In this document: positions 46,115 to 55,737 of the stretch, one piece after another
Position numbering within the stretch: position 1 is the stretch's first letter
How the letters are laid out: each line of letters begins with the position of its first letter
Source: Nonlabens spongiae
GTDB lineage: Bacteria; Bacteroidota; Bacteroidia; Flavobacteriales; Flavobacteriaceae
Length of the DNA: 64,000 nt
Assembly: GCF_002117125.1 (NCBI RefSeq)
Contig: NZ_CP019344.1
Coordinates: forward strand, 2,570,501-2,634,500
Direction: 5' to 3'
Translations under genes and position numbers: made by a program
Notes under the pieces: model-generated
What the model was told of the DNA's origin: nothing
What the model saw: only the letters and a program-made list of their open reading frames with translations
Databases searched by the model: none

Positions 46115-47914
46115 ATGAAGAACATACGTAATTTTTGTATCATCGCTCACATCGACCATGGAAAGAGTACGCTGGCAGATCGCTTGCTAGATGCCACGCA
46201 AACGGTGACCCAGCGTGAATCAAAGGCGCAGCTACTGGATAACATGGACTTAGAACGTGAGCGAGGGATCACAATCAAGTCCCACGCGATACAAATGGAT
46301 TACACCGCTCCTGATGGCGAGAAGTACATTCTTAACCTGATCGACACGCCGGGTCACGTAGATTTTTCTTATGAAGTCTCTCGTTCTATTGCAGCTTGTG
46401 AAGGGGCACTTCTTGTGGTAGATGCTGCACAGAGTATACAGGCGCAGACTATTTCAAATCTTTATCTAGCGCTGGAAAATGATTTAGAAATTATTCCTGT
46501 ATTGAATAAAGTAGATCTGCCTAGTGCAAATCCAGAAGAGGTTACTGACGACATCGTTGACTTGTTAGGCTGTGACCCTAGCGAGGTCATTCCGGCGAGT
46601 GCAAAAACAGGTATAGGGATTCAAGAAATTCTCGATGCTATTATAGAGCGCGTTCCTGCACCTAAAGGAAATCCAAACGAGCCACTTCAAGCACTCGTTT
46701 TTGACTCGGTTTATAACCAGTTTAGAGGTGTTGAGACCATTTTTAGGGTAATTAATGGATCGATTAAAAAAGGTCAGCACATAAAATTTGTAGCTACTGG
46801 CGAGAGTTATCATGCTGATGAAATAGGTACGCTCAAATTAAACCAGGTACCCAAAAAGGAGATAGGTGCTGGTGATGTAGGTTACCTAATCACGGGAATC
46901 AAAGAAGCCAAAGAAGTAAAAGTAGGGGACACCATCACAGATCATGAAAATCCCACAAAGAATGCTATTTCTGGATTTGAAGACGTAAAGCCTATGGTTT
47001 TTGCGGGCATCTATCCAGTAGATACTGAGGATTATGAGGATTTGCGAGCCAGCATGGAGAAACTGCAGCTCAATGATGCATCATTGGTATTTCAGGCAGA
47101 GAGCAGTGCTGCGCTAGGTTTTGGTTTCCGATGCGGATTTTTGGGAATGTTGCATTTAGAAATCATTCAAGAGCGACTGGAGCGTGAATTTGATATGACC
47201 GTTATTACCACGGTTCCTAACGTGTCGTACCATGCTTATACAAACAAAGAGCCTGACCAGATTATTATCGTCAACAATCCTAGCGATATGCCAGAGCCTT
47301 CTACGCTCAACCGCGTGGAAGAACCCTATATCAAGGCAACCATCATTACCAAGTCTGATTATGTAGGGAACGTGATGTCGCTTTGTATTGAAAAACGTGG
47401 TATCGTCACCAATCAGAATTACTTGACGACAGAGCGCGTGGAATTGACCTTTGACATGCCGCTGGCCGAGATCGTTTTTGATTTCTACGATCGCTTAAAA
47501 ACCGTTTCAAGAGGTTATGCTTCTTTTGATTACGCTCCTATTGGTATGCGCACTTCAAAGTTGGTACGTGTAGATGTTCTCTTGAACTCACAGCCGGTCG
47601 ACGCTCTGAGTGCTTTGATTCACTTTGATAATGCCTACACTATTGGTAAAAAAATGGTGGAAAAATTAAAGGAATTGATCCCAAGACAGCAATTTGATAT
47701 TCCGGTCCAGGCAGCGATAGGATCAAAAATCATCGCTAGGGAAACCATTAAAGCTTTACGTAAAGATGTTACCGCAAAATGTTATGGTGGTGATATTTCC
47801 CGTAAACGTAAACTTCTTGAAAAGCAGAAAAAAGGTAAGAAACGCATGCGCCAGGTAGGAAATGTCGAGATTCCACAACAGGCATTTATGGCGGTGTTGA
47901 AGTTGAATGACTAG
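46115..47914 (+). CDS. lepA: Elongation factor 4 (LepA)
   Basis: 599 aa from ATG 46115 ([26 protein letters not shown]). An in-frame TTG 21 bases upstream sits inside the promoter box and is rejected. The GTPase motifs are AHIDHGKST (G1), [10 protein letters not shown] (G2), DTPGHVD (G3) and NKVDLP (G4). The LepA-specific C-terminal domain has [16 protein letters not shown] and [23 protein letters not shown]. LepA back-translocates or remodels stalled ribosomes. Own promoter and terminator. Confidence 0.98.
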   Translation: MKNIRNFCIIAHIDHGKSTLADRLLDATQTVTQRESKAQLLDNMDLERERGITIKSHAIQMDYTAPDGEKYILNLIDTPGHVDFSYEVSRSIAACEGALLVVDAAQSIQAQTISNLYLALENDLEIIPVLNKVDLPSANPEEVTDDIVDLLGCDPSEVIPASAKTGIGIQEILDAIIERVPAPKGNPNEPLQALVFDSVYNQFRGVETIFRVINGSIKKGQHIKFVATGESYHADEIGTLKLNQVPKKEIGAGDVGYLITGIKEAKEVKVGDTITDHENPTKNAISGFEDVKPMVFAGIYPVDTEDYEDLRASMEKLQLNDASLVFQAESSAALGFGFRCGFLGMLHLEIIQERLEREFDMTVITTVPNVSYHAYTNKEPDQIIIVNNPSDMPEPSTLNRVEEPYIKATIITKSDYVGNVMSLCIEKRGIVTNQNYLTTERVELTFDMPLAEIVFDFYDRLKTVSRGYASFDYAPIGMRTSKLVRVDVLLNSQPVDALSALIHFDNAYTIGKKMVEKLKELIPRQQFDIPVQAAIGSKIIARETIKALRKDVTAKCYGGDISRKRKLLEKQKKGKKRMRQVGNVEIPQQAFMAVLKLND

Positions 47915-47939
47915 TAGCTTACAAATAGAAATAGTAAAG

Positions 47940-47970
47940 AAGGTGAGACTTGTCAGTTCTCACCTTTTTT
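47940..47970 (+). terminator. lepA terminator
   Basis: Stem 47940-47947 with 47959-47966, then six T's, 26 bases past the stop. Confidence 0.85.
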
Positions 47971-48076
47971 ATTTTGTTCAATATAAAGTAACTCGATCCA
48001 AGAAAAGGACTAAGATTTACCATTGTCAACATATTGAACGCGCTAACGTTCTCATGTTATCGAGAAATTCCCAATT

Positions 48077-48137
48077 TACCGCATACCGCATACCGCATAC
48101 CGCATACCGCATACCGCATACCACATACCACATACCG
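48077..48137. repeat. Heptamer tandem repeat, TACCGCA
   Basis: Six copies of TACCGCA (48077-48118), two of TACCACA (48119-48132), then a partial TACCG. It is intergenic, between the lepA terminator and the end of the antiporter gene. Slippage-prone copy number is likely. Translating it gives TAYRIPH-type peptides that are sometimes annotated as proteins; I see no gene here. Confidence 0.97.
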
Positions 48138-48142
48138 AACTC

Positions 48143-50011
48143 TTACTGCATCACCACCTCACCGGTTTCTTGCTCTACGATTTTTTTACCTAGATAAACC
48201 AGCATCTCTCCCGGTTCCACATCCATTTTGAGAGACATGGAAGGAATGATGTCGATAGTTTTTTCTCGTTTTACAAATAGCGGGATGATATTGCGATCAG
48301 TCTTTGTGATCTCGATAAGAGCCTCGTAATGCTCTTGTGATTTGATTTCCAACTCGTGGATCTCGCCGTGGTGACGGGCTACTTCCATCATATTGACATA
48401 ATCATCTGTGCTGGAGAAAAGTCCCTGGGCAGGATTTTCATTTGGGTTTTTAACCTCAGTGTTATGCACAAGCCGGTAAGAACCGTGTTCTCCATACTGA
48501 TCACCCAGACGATCTATGGCAAACTCATTGATCTCTGAGTTGCCCGTAAGTGCCAATAGATAACCTATGTTGCTAAATTCTATATCATCAGACAAGGCAT
48601 CGCTATAAACGTCTGCGACGATGGCTTCAAGACCCTCATCCTTTGCGATGCGCACATTATTTGCATTGCTATCCACGAGTACGACGCTGCGGTCGTTTTT
48701 TTGAAGGTATTGTGCAATGAGTCTTGAAAATTTAGAGGCACCTACGATCATTATACCGTTAGATTTTTTAAGGAAAACGCCTACTATTTTTGCAAACAAA
48801 CGCGCCGTTGTTGCATTCAAGAGTACGGTTCCCAATACAATCATGAATACTAGCGGCGTGATATAACGGGCTTGATTTGCCGCTTCAAAATTACCCACGC
48901 TCTCAAATTGTGCGACCAATTTTGAACCAAATAGCGATGCAATACCGGCTGCAACAATTCCTCGTGGTCCTACCCATGATATGAATAGTTTCTCATTAAG
49001 CTTGAGACTGCTGTTTACCGAGCTTGCAAAAACACTCAATGGTCTCAAAACAAAAGCAACGATCACAAAAAGTACTGCGGTTTCCCAACGATAGATCAAG
49101 TAGAGGTCTTCCATATCAATATTGGCTGCCAGCAAGATGAAGAGTATGGAAATAAGTAGGACACTCAGCGATTCCTTAAAATATAGCAGCTCTTTTAGGT
49201 TGGGGAGATTGATGTTTCCTAAAACCATTCCCATCACCACGACAGAGAGAAGACCAGATTCATGAGCAAAAGTCTCACTCAAAACAAACACCCCTAGAAC
49301 CGCAGCCAGCGTAAACACGTTCAGCAGATAATGTGGTATCAGACGTTTTTTGATACAAAAGGACAAAGCGTGAGCAAAGGAGAACCCAAAGGTGAAACCG
49401 AACAAAACAATCTTACCAAATTCCTCCAGAGCGGTTACGGTAAATTCAGAACCCGCACCTGCGCTAATGAATTCAAAAACCAATACTGCAAAAAGTGCCC
49501 CAATAGGATCAATGAGAATACCTTCCCATTTCAAGATGGAACTCACATCTTTTTTAAGCGGTATGTTACGCAAAATAGGAGTGATAACGGTAGGTCCAGT
49601 AACAATAATTAGAGCGCTGAATAGCAAAGCAATTTCCCAGTCAAACCCAAAAAGATAATGCGTTACCACACCAGCACCTATAAAGGTGATAATCACTCCT
49701 ACAGAAATGAGTTTGCCTATAACACCACCTGTATTAAGGATCTCTGTGCGTTTAAGCGTCAGACCCCCTTCAAAAAGTATGATACTTATCGCCAGCGAAA
49801 CAAAATAAAAGAGGCTCTCACCAGGGAAAAGTCCACGTTCATCCAGCCAGATGGGTTGGATCAATTTGGAATTGTCTTCAGTATATAGAGTTGCGATTGG
49901 GCCTACAAGTAGTCCTATGATAATCAGTGGTAAAATCGCGGGAATCTTGAATCGCCAGGCGACCCATTGCGCCAGTATTCCCAAAATTATAATTCCTGCC
50001 AGTTCCAGCAT
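48143..50011 (-). CDS. Cation:proton antiporter with TrkA-type regulatory domain
   Basis: 622 aa. About 12 membrane helices (1-400) form a CPA-type Na+/H+ or K+/H+ exchanger: ILFEGGLTLKRTEI, LIIVTGPTVITPILRN and the ion-site motif EGILIDPIGALFAVL are typical. A Rossmann TrkA-N (RCK) domain follows (IMIVGASKFSRLIAQYLQKNDRSVVLVD), then a TrkA-C-like tail (about 550-615). It likely exchanges Na+ or K+ for H+ under nucleotide control. No promoter box was recognised. The TACCGCA array lies just beyond its stop. Confidence 0.9.
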   Translation of the reverse strand: MLELAGIIILGILAQWVAWRFKIPAILPLIIIGLLVGPIATLYTEDNSKLIQPIWLDERGLFPGESLFYFVSLAISIILFEGGLTLKRTEILNTGGVIGKLISVGVIITFIGAGVVTHYLFGFDWEIALLFSALIIVTGPTVITPILRNIPLKKDVSSILKWEGILIDPIGALFAVLVFEFISAGAGSEFTVTALEEFGKIVLFGFTFGFSFAHALSFCIKKRLIPHYLLNVFTLAAVLGVFVLSETFAHESGLLSVVVMGMVLGNINLPNLKELLYFKESLSVLLISILFILLAANIDMEDLYLIYRWETAVLFVIVAFVLRPLSVFASSVNSSLKLNEKLFISWVGPRGIVAAGIASLFGSKLVAQFESVGNFEAANQARYITPLVFMIVLGTVLLNATTARLFAKIVGVFLKKSNGIMIVGASKFSRLIAQYLQKNDRSVVLVDSNANNVRIAKDEGLEAIVADVYSDALSDDIEFSNIGYLLALTGNSEINEFAIDRLGDQYGEHGSYRLVHNTEVKNPNENPAQGLFSSTDDYVNMMEVARHHGEIHELEIKSQEHYEALIEITKTDRNIIPLFVKREKTIDIIPSMSLKMDVEPGEMLVYLGKKIVEQETGEVVMQ

Positions 50012-50064
50012 TCGGTAAAAATTTTTGGGGAAATTACAATCTTTTTATCAAGGCGTGATAATTC

Positions 50065-50086
50065 TTACGCTTTCGCGAAAGCGTAA
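50065..50086. repeat. 22-bp palindrome containing the 16-bp repeat
   Basis: Core 50068-50083 exact; TTA/TAA flanks extend the symmetry. It lies in the divergent region between the antiporter and the MBL hydrolase gene. Confidence 0.95.
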
Positions 50087-50226
50087 ACCCCACAATTAAA
50101 TAGAATTTTAACACTATCGAGGTAAGAGACTGTTAGTAAATTAAATTGCCGGTAGCCCTTCATCCCAACTTAAAATAATGCAAACTTCATGAAAGAAGGC
50201 AGTATTTTTTTGCATTTTTACCAGCT

Positions 50227-51069
50227 ATGAATATTCATCCCGTAGAGGCCGGCAATTTTAAACTAGATGGAGGCGCGATGTTTGGTGTGGTGCCTAAATC
50301 GCTCTGGCAACGCACTAATCCTGCAGATTCAAATAACATGATTGATATGGCCGCCCGCTGTCTTCTTGTGGAAGATGGTGACAGGCTCATTCTCATGGAT
50401 ACTGGAATGGGAAACAAGCAGAGCGAGAAGTTTTTTGGGTACTACTATATGGATCACAAGTACGACCTGGACAGCTCACTTAAGAAGTTGGGCTTTTCAC
50501 GTGATGATATTACTGATGTGTTTCTGACCCATTTGCACTTTGACCATTGTGGTGGTGTGATTCAAAAAAGTGGTAAGGGAGATTATTATGAGCCCGCTTT
50601 CGCGAAAGCAAGAATCCACTCAAACTCTTCACACTGGGACTGGGCCGTCAACCCGAACGCTCGTGAAAAAGCCAGCTTTCTCAAGGAAAATATTCAACCA
50701 ATTAAGGAGAGTGGACAACTCAACTTTGTGGATGAAGGTACGGCAGATTTACCTTTTGAACTGTTGTACGTGGATGGTCATACTGAAAAACAGATGATTC
50801 CTCATTTAAAAATAGACGGTAAGACCTTCGTCTACATGGCAGATTTGTTACCTACCGCGGGTCACGTGCCACTGCCATACGTCATGGGATATGACACTAG
50901 ACCACTGCTCACTCTGGATGAGAAGAAAAAATTTCTAGATACAGCAGCAACTGAGGGGTATTACTTAATATTAGAACATGATCCTAATAATGAGATCATA
51001 ACTGTTAAACATACTGAAAAAGGGGTGCGACACGACCGCACTTTTACATTTAAAGAACTTTTAGACTAA
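50227..51069 (+). CDS. MBL-fold metallo-hydrolase
   Basis: 280 aa metallo-beta-lactamase fold. The metal motif is TDVFLTHLHFDHCGG near residue 99 (H-x-H-x-D-H). The other ligands are in YVDGHTEKQMIP (His), VYMADLLP (Asp) and LILEHDPNN (His). Relatives include lactonases and other hydrolases; the substrate is unknown. A one-mismatch palindrome (50595-50610) is read as PAFAKAR, directly before the RIHSNSSHWDW segment. It is one base upstream of the subtilase gene, so co-expression is very likely. Confidence 0.88.
   Translation: MNIHPVEAGNFKLDGGAMFGVVPKSLWQRTNPADSNNMIDMAARCLLVEDGDRLILMDTGMGNKQSEKFFGYYYMDHKYDLDSSLKKLGFSRDDITDVFLTHLHFDHCGGVIQKSGKGDYYEPAFAKARIHSNSSHWDWAVNPNAREKASFLKENIQPIKESGQLNFVDEGTADLPFELLYVDGHTEKQMIPHLKIDGKTFVYMADLLPTAGHVPLPYVMGYDTRPLLTLDEKKKFLDTAATEGYYLILEHDPNNEIITVKHTEKGVRHDRTFTFKELLD
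50595..50610. repeat. 16-bp palindrome, one mismatch, coding copy in MBL gene
   Basis: CGCTTTCGCGAAAGCA: last base differs. Read as AFAKA. Confidence 0.85.
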
Positions 51070-51070
51070 G

Positions 51071-52690
51071 ATGAACATGAAGAATCAAATAAGAAGAATC
51101 GCTGGAGTCGCTATTGCTGCCTTGATTGTAAGTTGTGGTAGTACAGGAGCTATAGTTTCACCACCCATAGAAAATATAGACGCTACTCCTTTAAAGACGA
51201 CTGAGCTCACATCAGTCGAATCAGAAAACTGGAAAGATTATGATCTTGTGAGAGATACGATTCCGGGAATGAGTGTTAATAGAGCATATGAAGAAATCTT
51301 AAAAGGAAAGAATGGGAAGACTGTAATCGTAGGTGTAATCGACAGTGGTATCGATGTAGGTCATGAAGATTTAGATGGTGTTATCTGGATTAATGAGGAT
51401 GAAATACCAGGAAATGGCAAGGATGACGATAACAATGGATATGTAGATGACGTTCATGGATGGAACTTTCTGGGTGATATCGTCAAAGAGAATTATGAGT
51501 ATGAGCGTATTGTTAGAGACAAAAGCAAATTACCACAAGACATCGTGACTAAAGCTCAAAAGGAGTACGATGAGAAAGTAGCAGAGGCAAAGCAAGTTAC
51601 CTCAAGATACCAACAGATCCTACAACAGATCAATGCCGTAGACCCTATCCTAGAGAAAGAAACAGGAAAGAAAGACTATACTAAGGAAGATGTCGCTGCG
51701 ATCAAGTCTGATGAAGAAACGGTTCAGAACGCTAAAGCATTTGCTAACTACATCTATGGCTTGGGGGTAAGCAGTCTGGACGATGCCCGCAGTGAACTGG
51801 AAAATCTCATTGAGACTAATAATGCTCGCTTGAATGGAACTGCACTAACCACAAATTATAGAGCTGACATTTTGAAAGACGACCCGTACAAATGGGATAC
51901 TGGTATTTATGGCAACAACAAATATTCAGGTCCAGATCCTGAAATGAAAGATGCTCGACACGGTACTCACGTTGCTGGGATCATCGCCGCTGAGCGTGAT
52001 AATGGTATGGGAATTAATGGGGTTTCAAACAATGCTCGTATAATGGTATTGAGAGCGGTACCAGATGGTGATGAATATGATAAGGATATCGCTAAGGCCA
52101 TTAGATACGCCGCTGATAATGGAGCCAAGGTCATCAATGGAAGTTTTGGAAAATATCATTCAACAAATCCAGAGTGGGTATGGGATGCTATAAAATATGC
52201 CGCAAGTAAAGATGTGTTGTTTGTCAATGCAGCTGGAAACGAAGCTTTAAATACTGACGAAACTCAAGTTTATCCACAGGATCAGGAACTTGCTGGAACT
52301 GAGGTTGCAGATAATTTTATCACCGTTGGAGCTTTAAATTTTGAATACGGAAGTGATATGGTCGCTAATTTTTCTAACTATGGAAAAAGCTCTGTTGATG
52401 TTTTTGCGCCAGGTGTTGCTATTTATTCAACGGTTCCTAATGATAATTATGAGAAACTAGGTGGAACTTCAATGGCTGCTCCCGGAGTGGCGGGTATCGC
52501 TGCCGTGATTAGGTCTTATTATCCTAAACTCACTGCAGCTCAAGTAAAACAAGTTATCATGAATAGCGGACTCCCTACGCAGGCAAGAGTAAAAGTGGGT
52601 GGAGAAGAGGTGCAATCGTTTCAAGAGTTAAGCGTTTCAGGGAAAATGGCAAATCTCTACAACGCGCTAATAATGGCTTCAAAAATGTAA
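51071..52690 (+). CDS. Subtilisin-like S8 serine peptidase lipoprotein
   Basis: 539 aa. The lipoprotein signal is IAGVAIAALIVSC. The catalytic triad is visible: VIGVIDSGIDVGH-like segment (VGVIDSGIDVGHEDLDG, Asp), DARHGTHVAGIIAAE (His) and GGTSMAAPGVAGIAA (Ser), with the oxyanion Asn in VNAAGNEA. A long insert (about 150-290) of charged helices lies between Asp and His, as in flavobacterial homologues. Likely a cell-surface or periplasmic protease. One base after the MBL hydrolase gene. Confidence 0.93.
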   Translation: MNMKNQIRRIAGVAIAALIVSCGSTGAIVSPPIENIDATPLKTTELTSVESENWKDYDLVRDTIPGMSVNRAYEEILKGKNGKTVIVGVIDSGIDVGHEDLDGVIWINEDEIPGNGKDDDNNGYVDDVHGWNFLGDIVKENYEYERIVRDKSKLPQDIVTKAQKEYDEKVAEAKQVTSRYQQILQQINAVDPILEKETGKKDYTKEDVAAIKSDEETVQNAKAFANYIYGLGVSSLDDARSELENLIETNNARLNGTALTTNYRADILKDDPYKWDTGIYGNNKYSGPDPEMKDARHGTHVAGIIAAERDNGMGINGVSNNARIMVLRAVPDGDEYDKDIAKAIRYAADNGAKVINGSFGKYHSTNPEWVWDAIKYAASKDVLFVNAAGNEALNTDETQVYPQDQELAGTEVADNFITVGALNFEYGSDMVANFSNYGKSSVDVFAPGVAIYSTVPNDNYEKLGGTSMAAPGVAGIAAVIRSYYPKLTAAQVKQVIMNSGLPTQARVKVGGEEVQSFQELSVSGKMANLYNALIMASKM

Positions 52691-52818
52691 GTTGATAGCG
52701 TCAAAACTTTCGTGAACATTTTATCGTATATATTTATATGATAGACACTTTTTAAATGTCTTTAATCGAGTTTAACGCTTTAATTAAGCTGGCGACAGAT
52801 AGTTAACGCATAAATTAC

Positions 52819-52848
52819 TTTGTAGTTCAATATTAATTTTTACTTTCG
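52819..52848 (+). promoter_or_regulatory. Probable promoter of the PID-CTERM-like small gene
   Basis: TTTG at 52819-52822, an 18-base spacer, then TACTTTCG at 52841-52848, one base off TAnnTTTG. Confidence 0.4.
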
Positions 52849-52868
52849 CGGTTCATAAGTTGCTAACT

Positions 52869-53057
52869 ATGTTAATTTCAAATTTATACTTGCATGTATT
52901 GTTGTTGGTTCAGGGGCCACCCTCCCCACCACCACCAGGTGCGCCTACTCCTCCGGGTTTGAGAGTACCTATTGATGAGAATATCTGGGTACTTGTGTTA
53001 GCAGCAGTAGCAATTATAGTTTATGCAGTTGCTAAGAAGAGATTTAAATTCAGTTAA
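52869..53057 (+). CDS. Small exported protein with PID-CTERM-like sorting signal
   Basis: 62 aa from the ATG at 52869 (a TTG nine bases upstream would add three residues). The layout is a hydrophobic signal (MLISNLYLHVLLLVQG), a Pro-rich linker (PPSPPPPGAPTPPGL), the tripeptide PID, one membrane helix (WVLVLAAVAIIVYAV) and a basic tail KKRFKFS. This signal, proline, PID, helix and basic-tail layout matches the small Bacteroidota proteins annotated with a PID-CTERM sorting domain. Almost all of the mature protein is the sorting signal, so its role is unknown. It overlaps the convergent ribE by eight bases. Confidence 0.75.
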   Translation: MLISNLYLHVLLLVQGPPSPPPPGAPTPPGLRVPIDENIWVLVLAAVAIIVYAVAKKRFKFS

Positions 53058-53637
53058 GCTCTAAAAGTCTTTTTACATACTTTCCTATTACATCAAACTC
53101 TAGGTTTACTCTGTCACCACTTTGCATATGTTTGAATCCTGTATGTTCAAAAGTATAGGGTATTATAGCTACTGAAAACGATGATTTTTTGGAGTTCACG
53201 ACGGTAAGGCTGACTCCATTAATGCAAATGCTTCCTTTTTCAATAGTTACGTTTTTCAGATCAGGATCATACTCAAAGGTGAAAATCCATGAACCATCTT
53301 CATTCCGCACTTCCTTGCAAGTCGCTGTTTGATCTACATGTCCTTGAACAATGTGGCCATCCAGCCTTGCATTCATAAGCATAGCTCTTTCAAGATTGAC
53401 AGTATGACCTTCTTTTAAATCTCCTAAATTGGTTTTTTGCAAAGTTTCATCGATCGCCGTAACAGTATAAGAGTCGTCATGTATTTCAACTACTGTCAGG
53501 CATACACCATTATGCGCGAGACTTTGGTCTACCTTTAGTTCTGGGGCCAGGGAAGACATAACTTTGAAATGGATGTTTGATTGATCTCTTACAATCCTTT
53601 TAATTGTGCCGGTATTCTCTATAATTCCTGTAAACAT
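53050..53637 (-). CDS. ribE: Riboflavin synthase, alpha subunit
   Basis: 195 aa, with the two lumazine-binding halves of the trimeric enzyme that dismutates two 6,7-dimethyl-8-ribityllumazine molecules to riboflavin. MFTGIIENTGTI is the family start. The first half includes LAHNGVCLTVVEI and NLERAM, and the second repeats with ICINGVSLTVVNS and NLEFDVIGKYV, while LDGHIVQGHVD lies between. No FMN riboswitch is visible in the short leader. The end overlaps the small PID-CTERM-like gene by eight bases. Confidence 0.96.
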   Translation of the reverse strand: MFTGIIENTGTIKRIVRDQSNIHFKVMSSLAPELKVDQSLAHNGVCLTVVEIHDDSYTVTAIDETLQKTNLGDLKEGHTVNLERAMLMNARLDGHIVQGHVDQTATCKEVRNEDGSWIFTFEYDPDLKNVTIEKGSICINGVSLTVVNSKKSSFSVAIIPYTFEHTGFKHMQSGDRVNLEFDVIGKYVKRLLELN

Positions 53638-53665
53638 AGCTCTTATTGATGTACTTTTATAACCC

Positions 53666-53673
53666 CAAAAATA
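53666..53673 (-). promoter_or_regulatory. -7 box of ribE
   Basis: TATTTTTG on the minus strand, 28 bases before the ATG at 53637. Confidence 0.5.
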
Positions 53674-53691
53674 AGTCTAAAAACACGGTAC

Positions 53692-54741
53692 ATGAGTAAG
53701 AGTAAGAATATAAGAGTAGGTATAAGTATGGGAGACCCTAATGGGATAGGAGGGGAAATCATACTTAAAGCTTTTGAAGATTCTAGAATGCTCGAATTGT
53801 ACACTCCAGTGATCTTTGGCAGTACTAAATTGTTGACTTATTACTCAAGGGTGTTTAATCTCACCACTAAGTTTCACGGTATACAAGATGCTTCACAGGC
53901 AATAGAGGGTAGGATTAACGTGGTTCGCCTAATCAAGGAACCATTTAAAGTTAATTGGGGAAGTGTGCAAAAGGAAGCTGGTGAGCTTTCTATTAAGAGT
54001 TTGAAAAGCGCCGTCTTAGCTTTAAAAAATGATCTTGTAGATGTGCTGGTTACCGCGCCTATAAATAAAGAATCTATTCAGTCAGATGAATTCAACTTCC
54101 CGGGACATACTGATTACTTAAATCAAGAACTTGAAGGAGATAGCCTCATGTTTATGGTAACTCCGGAACTGAAGGTAGGTCTTTTGACAGATCATGTTCC
54201 ATTACGAGAGGTCGCTCAAAATATTGATTCAAAGCTCATCAAGAAAAAAATAGGTACGATCAAAGAGTCTTTGAGGAAGGATTTTAAAGTTGCTAGGCCT
54301 AAAATTGCAGTGTTAGGAATTAACCCGCATGTAGGTGACAATGGGACTATAGGTCGTGATGATCAAGATAGTTTGATCCCTGCTCTAGAGGAGTTACGTG
54401 TGGATGGGAATATCATTTTTGGTCCCTACGCTGCAGATTCTTTTTTCGGAAATAGAAAGCATCTAGAATTTGATGCTATTCTAGCAAGTTACCACGATCA
54501 GGGATTAGTGCCCTTTAAAACCTTGAGTTTTGGGAGGGGAGTAAATTTCACCGCTGGACTTTCTCATGTGAGGACCAGCCCAGATCATGGTACTGGATTT
54601 GACATTGCAGGTAAAGGTATAGCAAGCCCTAGTTCTTTTATCTCTGCAATACATACCGCCGCAGATATTTTCAAAAACAGAAAAGAGTATGCAAGACTCA
54701 CAGAAGATGTACTCAAAGTAAATACCCGCAAGCGTAGATAG
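53692..54741 (+). CDS. pdxA: 4-hydroxythreonine-4-phosphate dehydrogenase
   Basis: 349 aa, NAD-dependent enzyme of the DXP-dependent vitamin B6 route. VGISMGDPNGIGGEI starts the protein. TAPINKESI, FPGHTDYL, GINPHVGDNGTIGRDD and the metal-site segment ASYHDQGLVPFKTL are the conserved blocks, with TSPDHGTGFDIAGKG near the C-terminus. Start and length match the family. It is divergent from ribE; no -7 box was recognised on the plus strand. Confidence 0.96.
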   Translation: MSKSKNIRVGISMGDPNGIGGEIILKAFEDSRMLELYTPVIFGSTKLLTYYSRVFNLTTKFHGIQDASQAIEGRINVVRLIKEPFKVNWGSVQKEAGELSIKSLKSAVLALKNDLVDVLVTAPINKESIQSDEFNFPGHTDYLNQELEGDSLMFMVTPELKVGLLTDHVPLREVAQNIDSKLIKKKIGTIKESLRKDFKVARPKIAVLGINPHVGDNGTIGRDDQDSLIPALEELRVDGNIIFGPYAADSFFGNRKHLEFDAILASYHDQGLVPFKTLSFGRGVNFTAGLSHVRTSPDHGTGFDIAGKGIASPSSFISAIHTAADIFKNRKEYARLTEDVLKVNTRKRR

Positions 54742-54817
54742 TTTTGGTCTAAGGATCTAGAATAATAGCTCATTTAGATATAACTTTTTTCTTTTCAATT
54801 AAATCCAATTCTTTTTT

Positions 54818-54825
54818 TATCTTTG
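54818..54825 (+). promoter_or_regulatory. -7 box of the DUF177-rpmF operon
   Basis: TATCTTTG, 25 bases before the ATG at 54851. Confidence 0.5.
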
Positions 54826-54850
54826 CACGCTCTTTGTAAAAGAGATTGTT

Positions 54851-55393
54851 ATGGAACTCAAAGCTTTTGAAATACAATTTGTAGGTTTAAAAGCAGGGAA
54901 GCATGAGTTTTCTTTTGAGGTTGATAACACGTTTTTTGAAAATTTTGGTTTCGACGAGTTCAATAGTGCTGATGTAGCGGTGACTGCTTTTCTGGACAAA
55001 AGATCCACGTTGATGGATCTTGAACTGACGGCAAAAGGAGCCGTAAATGTTGATTGTGACGTGAGTAACGTGCCTTTTGATCATCCTGTAGATGCTCAAT
55101 TGGATCTGGTAGTGAAGTTTGGTGAAGAATTCAACGATGAAAATGAAGATCTTCTCATCTTGCCGCATGGTGAATTTAAGTTCAACATCGCTCAGTACGT
55201 TTATGAAATGATTGTGCTGTCCATGCCTGCAAAAAAAGTGCATCCAGGCATTGAAAATGGAACGCTTGAATCAGACATCTTAGATAAACTGGATGAATTG
55301 AGTGTAGATCAACCCAATGACCAAAATGAAGATAAAGAAGTCGATCCCAGATGGGACGCATTAAAAAAGTTTAAAACGGATAATAATTTATAG
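54851..55393 (+). CDS. DUF177 (YceD-like) protein
   Basis: 180 aa acidic protein of the DUF177 family. The central segment [37 protein letters not shown] and the later [16 protein letters not shown] ... [11 protein letters not shown] (the conserved C-terminal (D/N)PRW-x-x-L) are hallmarks. The family sits directly upstream of rpmF in many bacteria; in plants and E. coli it is linked to 23S rRNA/ribosome maturation. The paired Cys of other members are reduced to one here. rpmF follows two bases later. Confidence 0.9.
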   Translation: MELKAFEIQFVGLKAGKHEFSFEVDNTFFENFGFDEFNSADVAVTAFLDKRSTLMDLELTAKGAVNVDCDVSNVPFDHPVDAQLDLVVKFGEEFNDENEDLLILPHGEFKFNIAQYVYEMIVLSMPAKKVHPGIENGTLESDILDKLDELSVDQPNDQNEDKEVDPRWDALKKFKTDNNL

Positions 55394-55395
55394 CC

Positions 55396-55593
55396 ATGGC
55401 GCATCCTAAGAGAAAAATCTCTAAAACAAGAAGAGATAAAAGAAGAACGCACTACAAAGCTAGCGTACCTACGATTGCTACTGACTCAACTACTGGTGAG
55501 GCACACCTTTATCACAGAGCTCACTGGCATGAAGGTAAGTTGTATTACAGAGGTAACGTCCTTATCGACAAAACCGAAGAAGTAGAAGCTTAG
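55396..55593 (+). CDS. rpmF: 50S ribosomal protein L32
   Basis: 65 aa. [21 protein letters not shown] is the L32 N-terminus. The paired Cys zinc knuckle found in many L32 proteins is absent, so this is a zinc-independent form. It follows DUF177 and precedes fabH, the classic rpmF-fab gene order, but a strong terminator lies between rpmF and fabH. Confidence 0.97.
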   Translation: MAHPKRKISKTRRDKRRTHYKASVPTIATDSTTGEAHLYHRAHWHEGKLYYRGNVLIDKTEEVEA

Positions 55594-55642
55594 TATTTCA
55601 AAATATACCTCGATAAGAGTAGTTTCTTATCATTTTCTCAAT

Positions 55643-55678
55643 AAATGACACGTTTTATTAAAAGCGTGTCATTTTTTG
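55643..55678 (+). terminator. rpmF terminator
   Basis: Stem 55643-55652 with 55665-55674, extended by inner pairs, then T's to 55677. The first in-frame ATG of the fabH reading frame (55645) lies inside this hairpin. Confidence 0.88.
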
Positions 55679-55737
55679 TAGTTTATACAGGATTTTTAGT
55701 AGCTTTCCCAGCTCTAAATAATTTAGAAGTCTCTTAT

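Noticed and set aside
48077..48137. Possible CRISPR array
   Set aside because: Units are seven bases with no spacers, and no cas genes are near.
47907..48231. Open frames over the TACCGCA array giving TAYRIPH-repeat peptides
   Set aside because: They simply translate the tandem repeat, have no start signal or conserved domain, and run into the antiporter gene on the other strand.
53638..53691. FMN riboswitch before ribE
   Set aside because: The leader is under 30 bases, too short for an FMN element.
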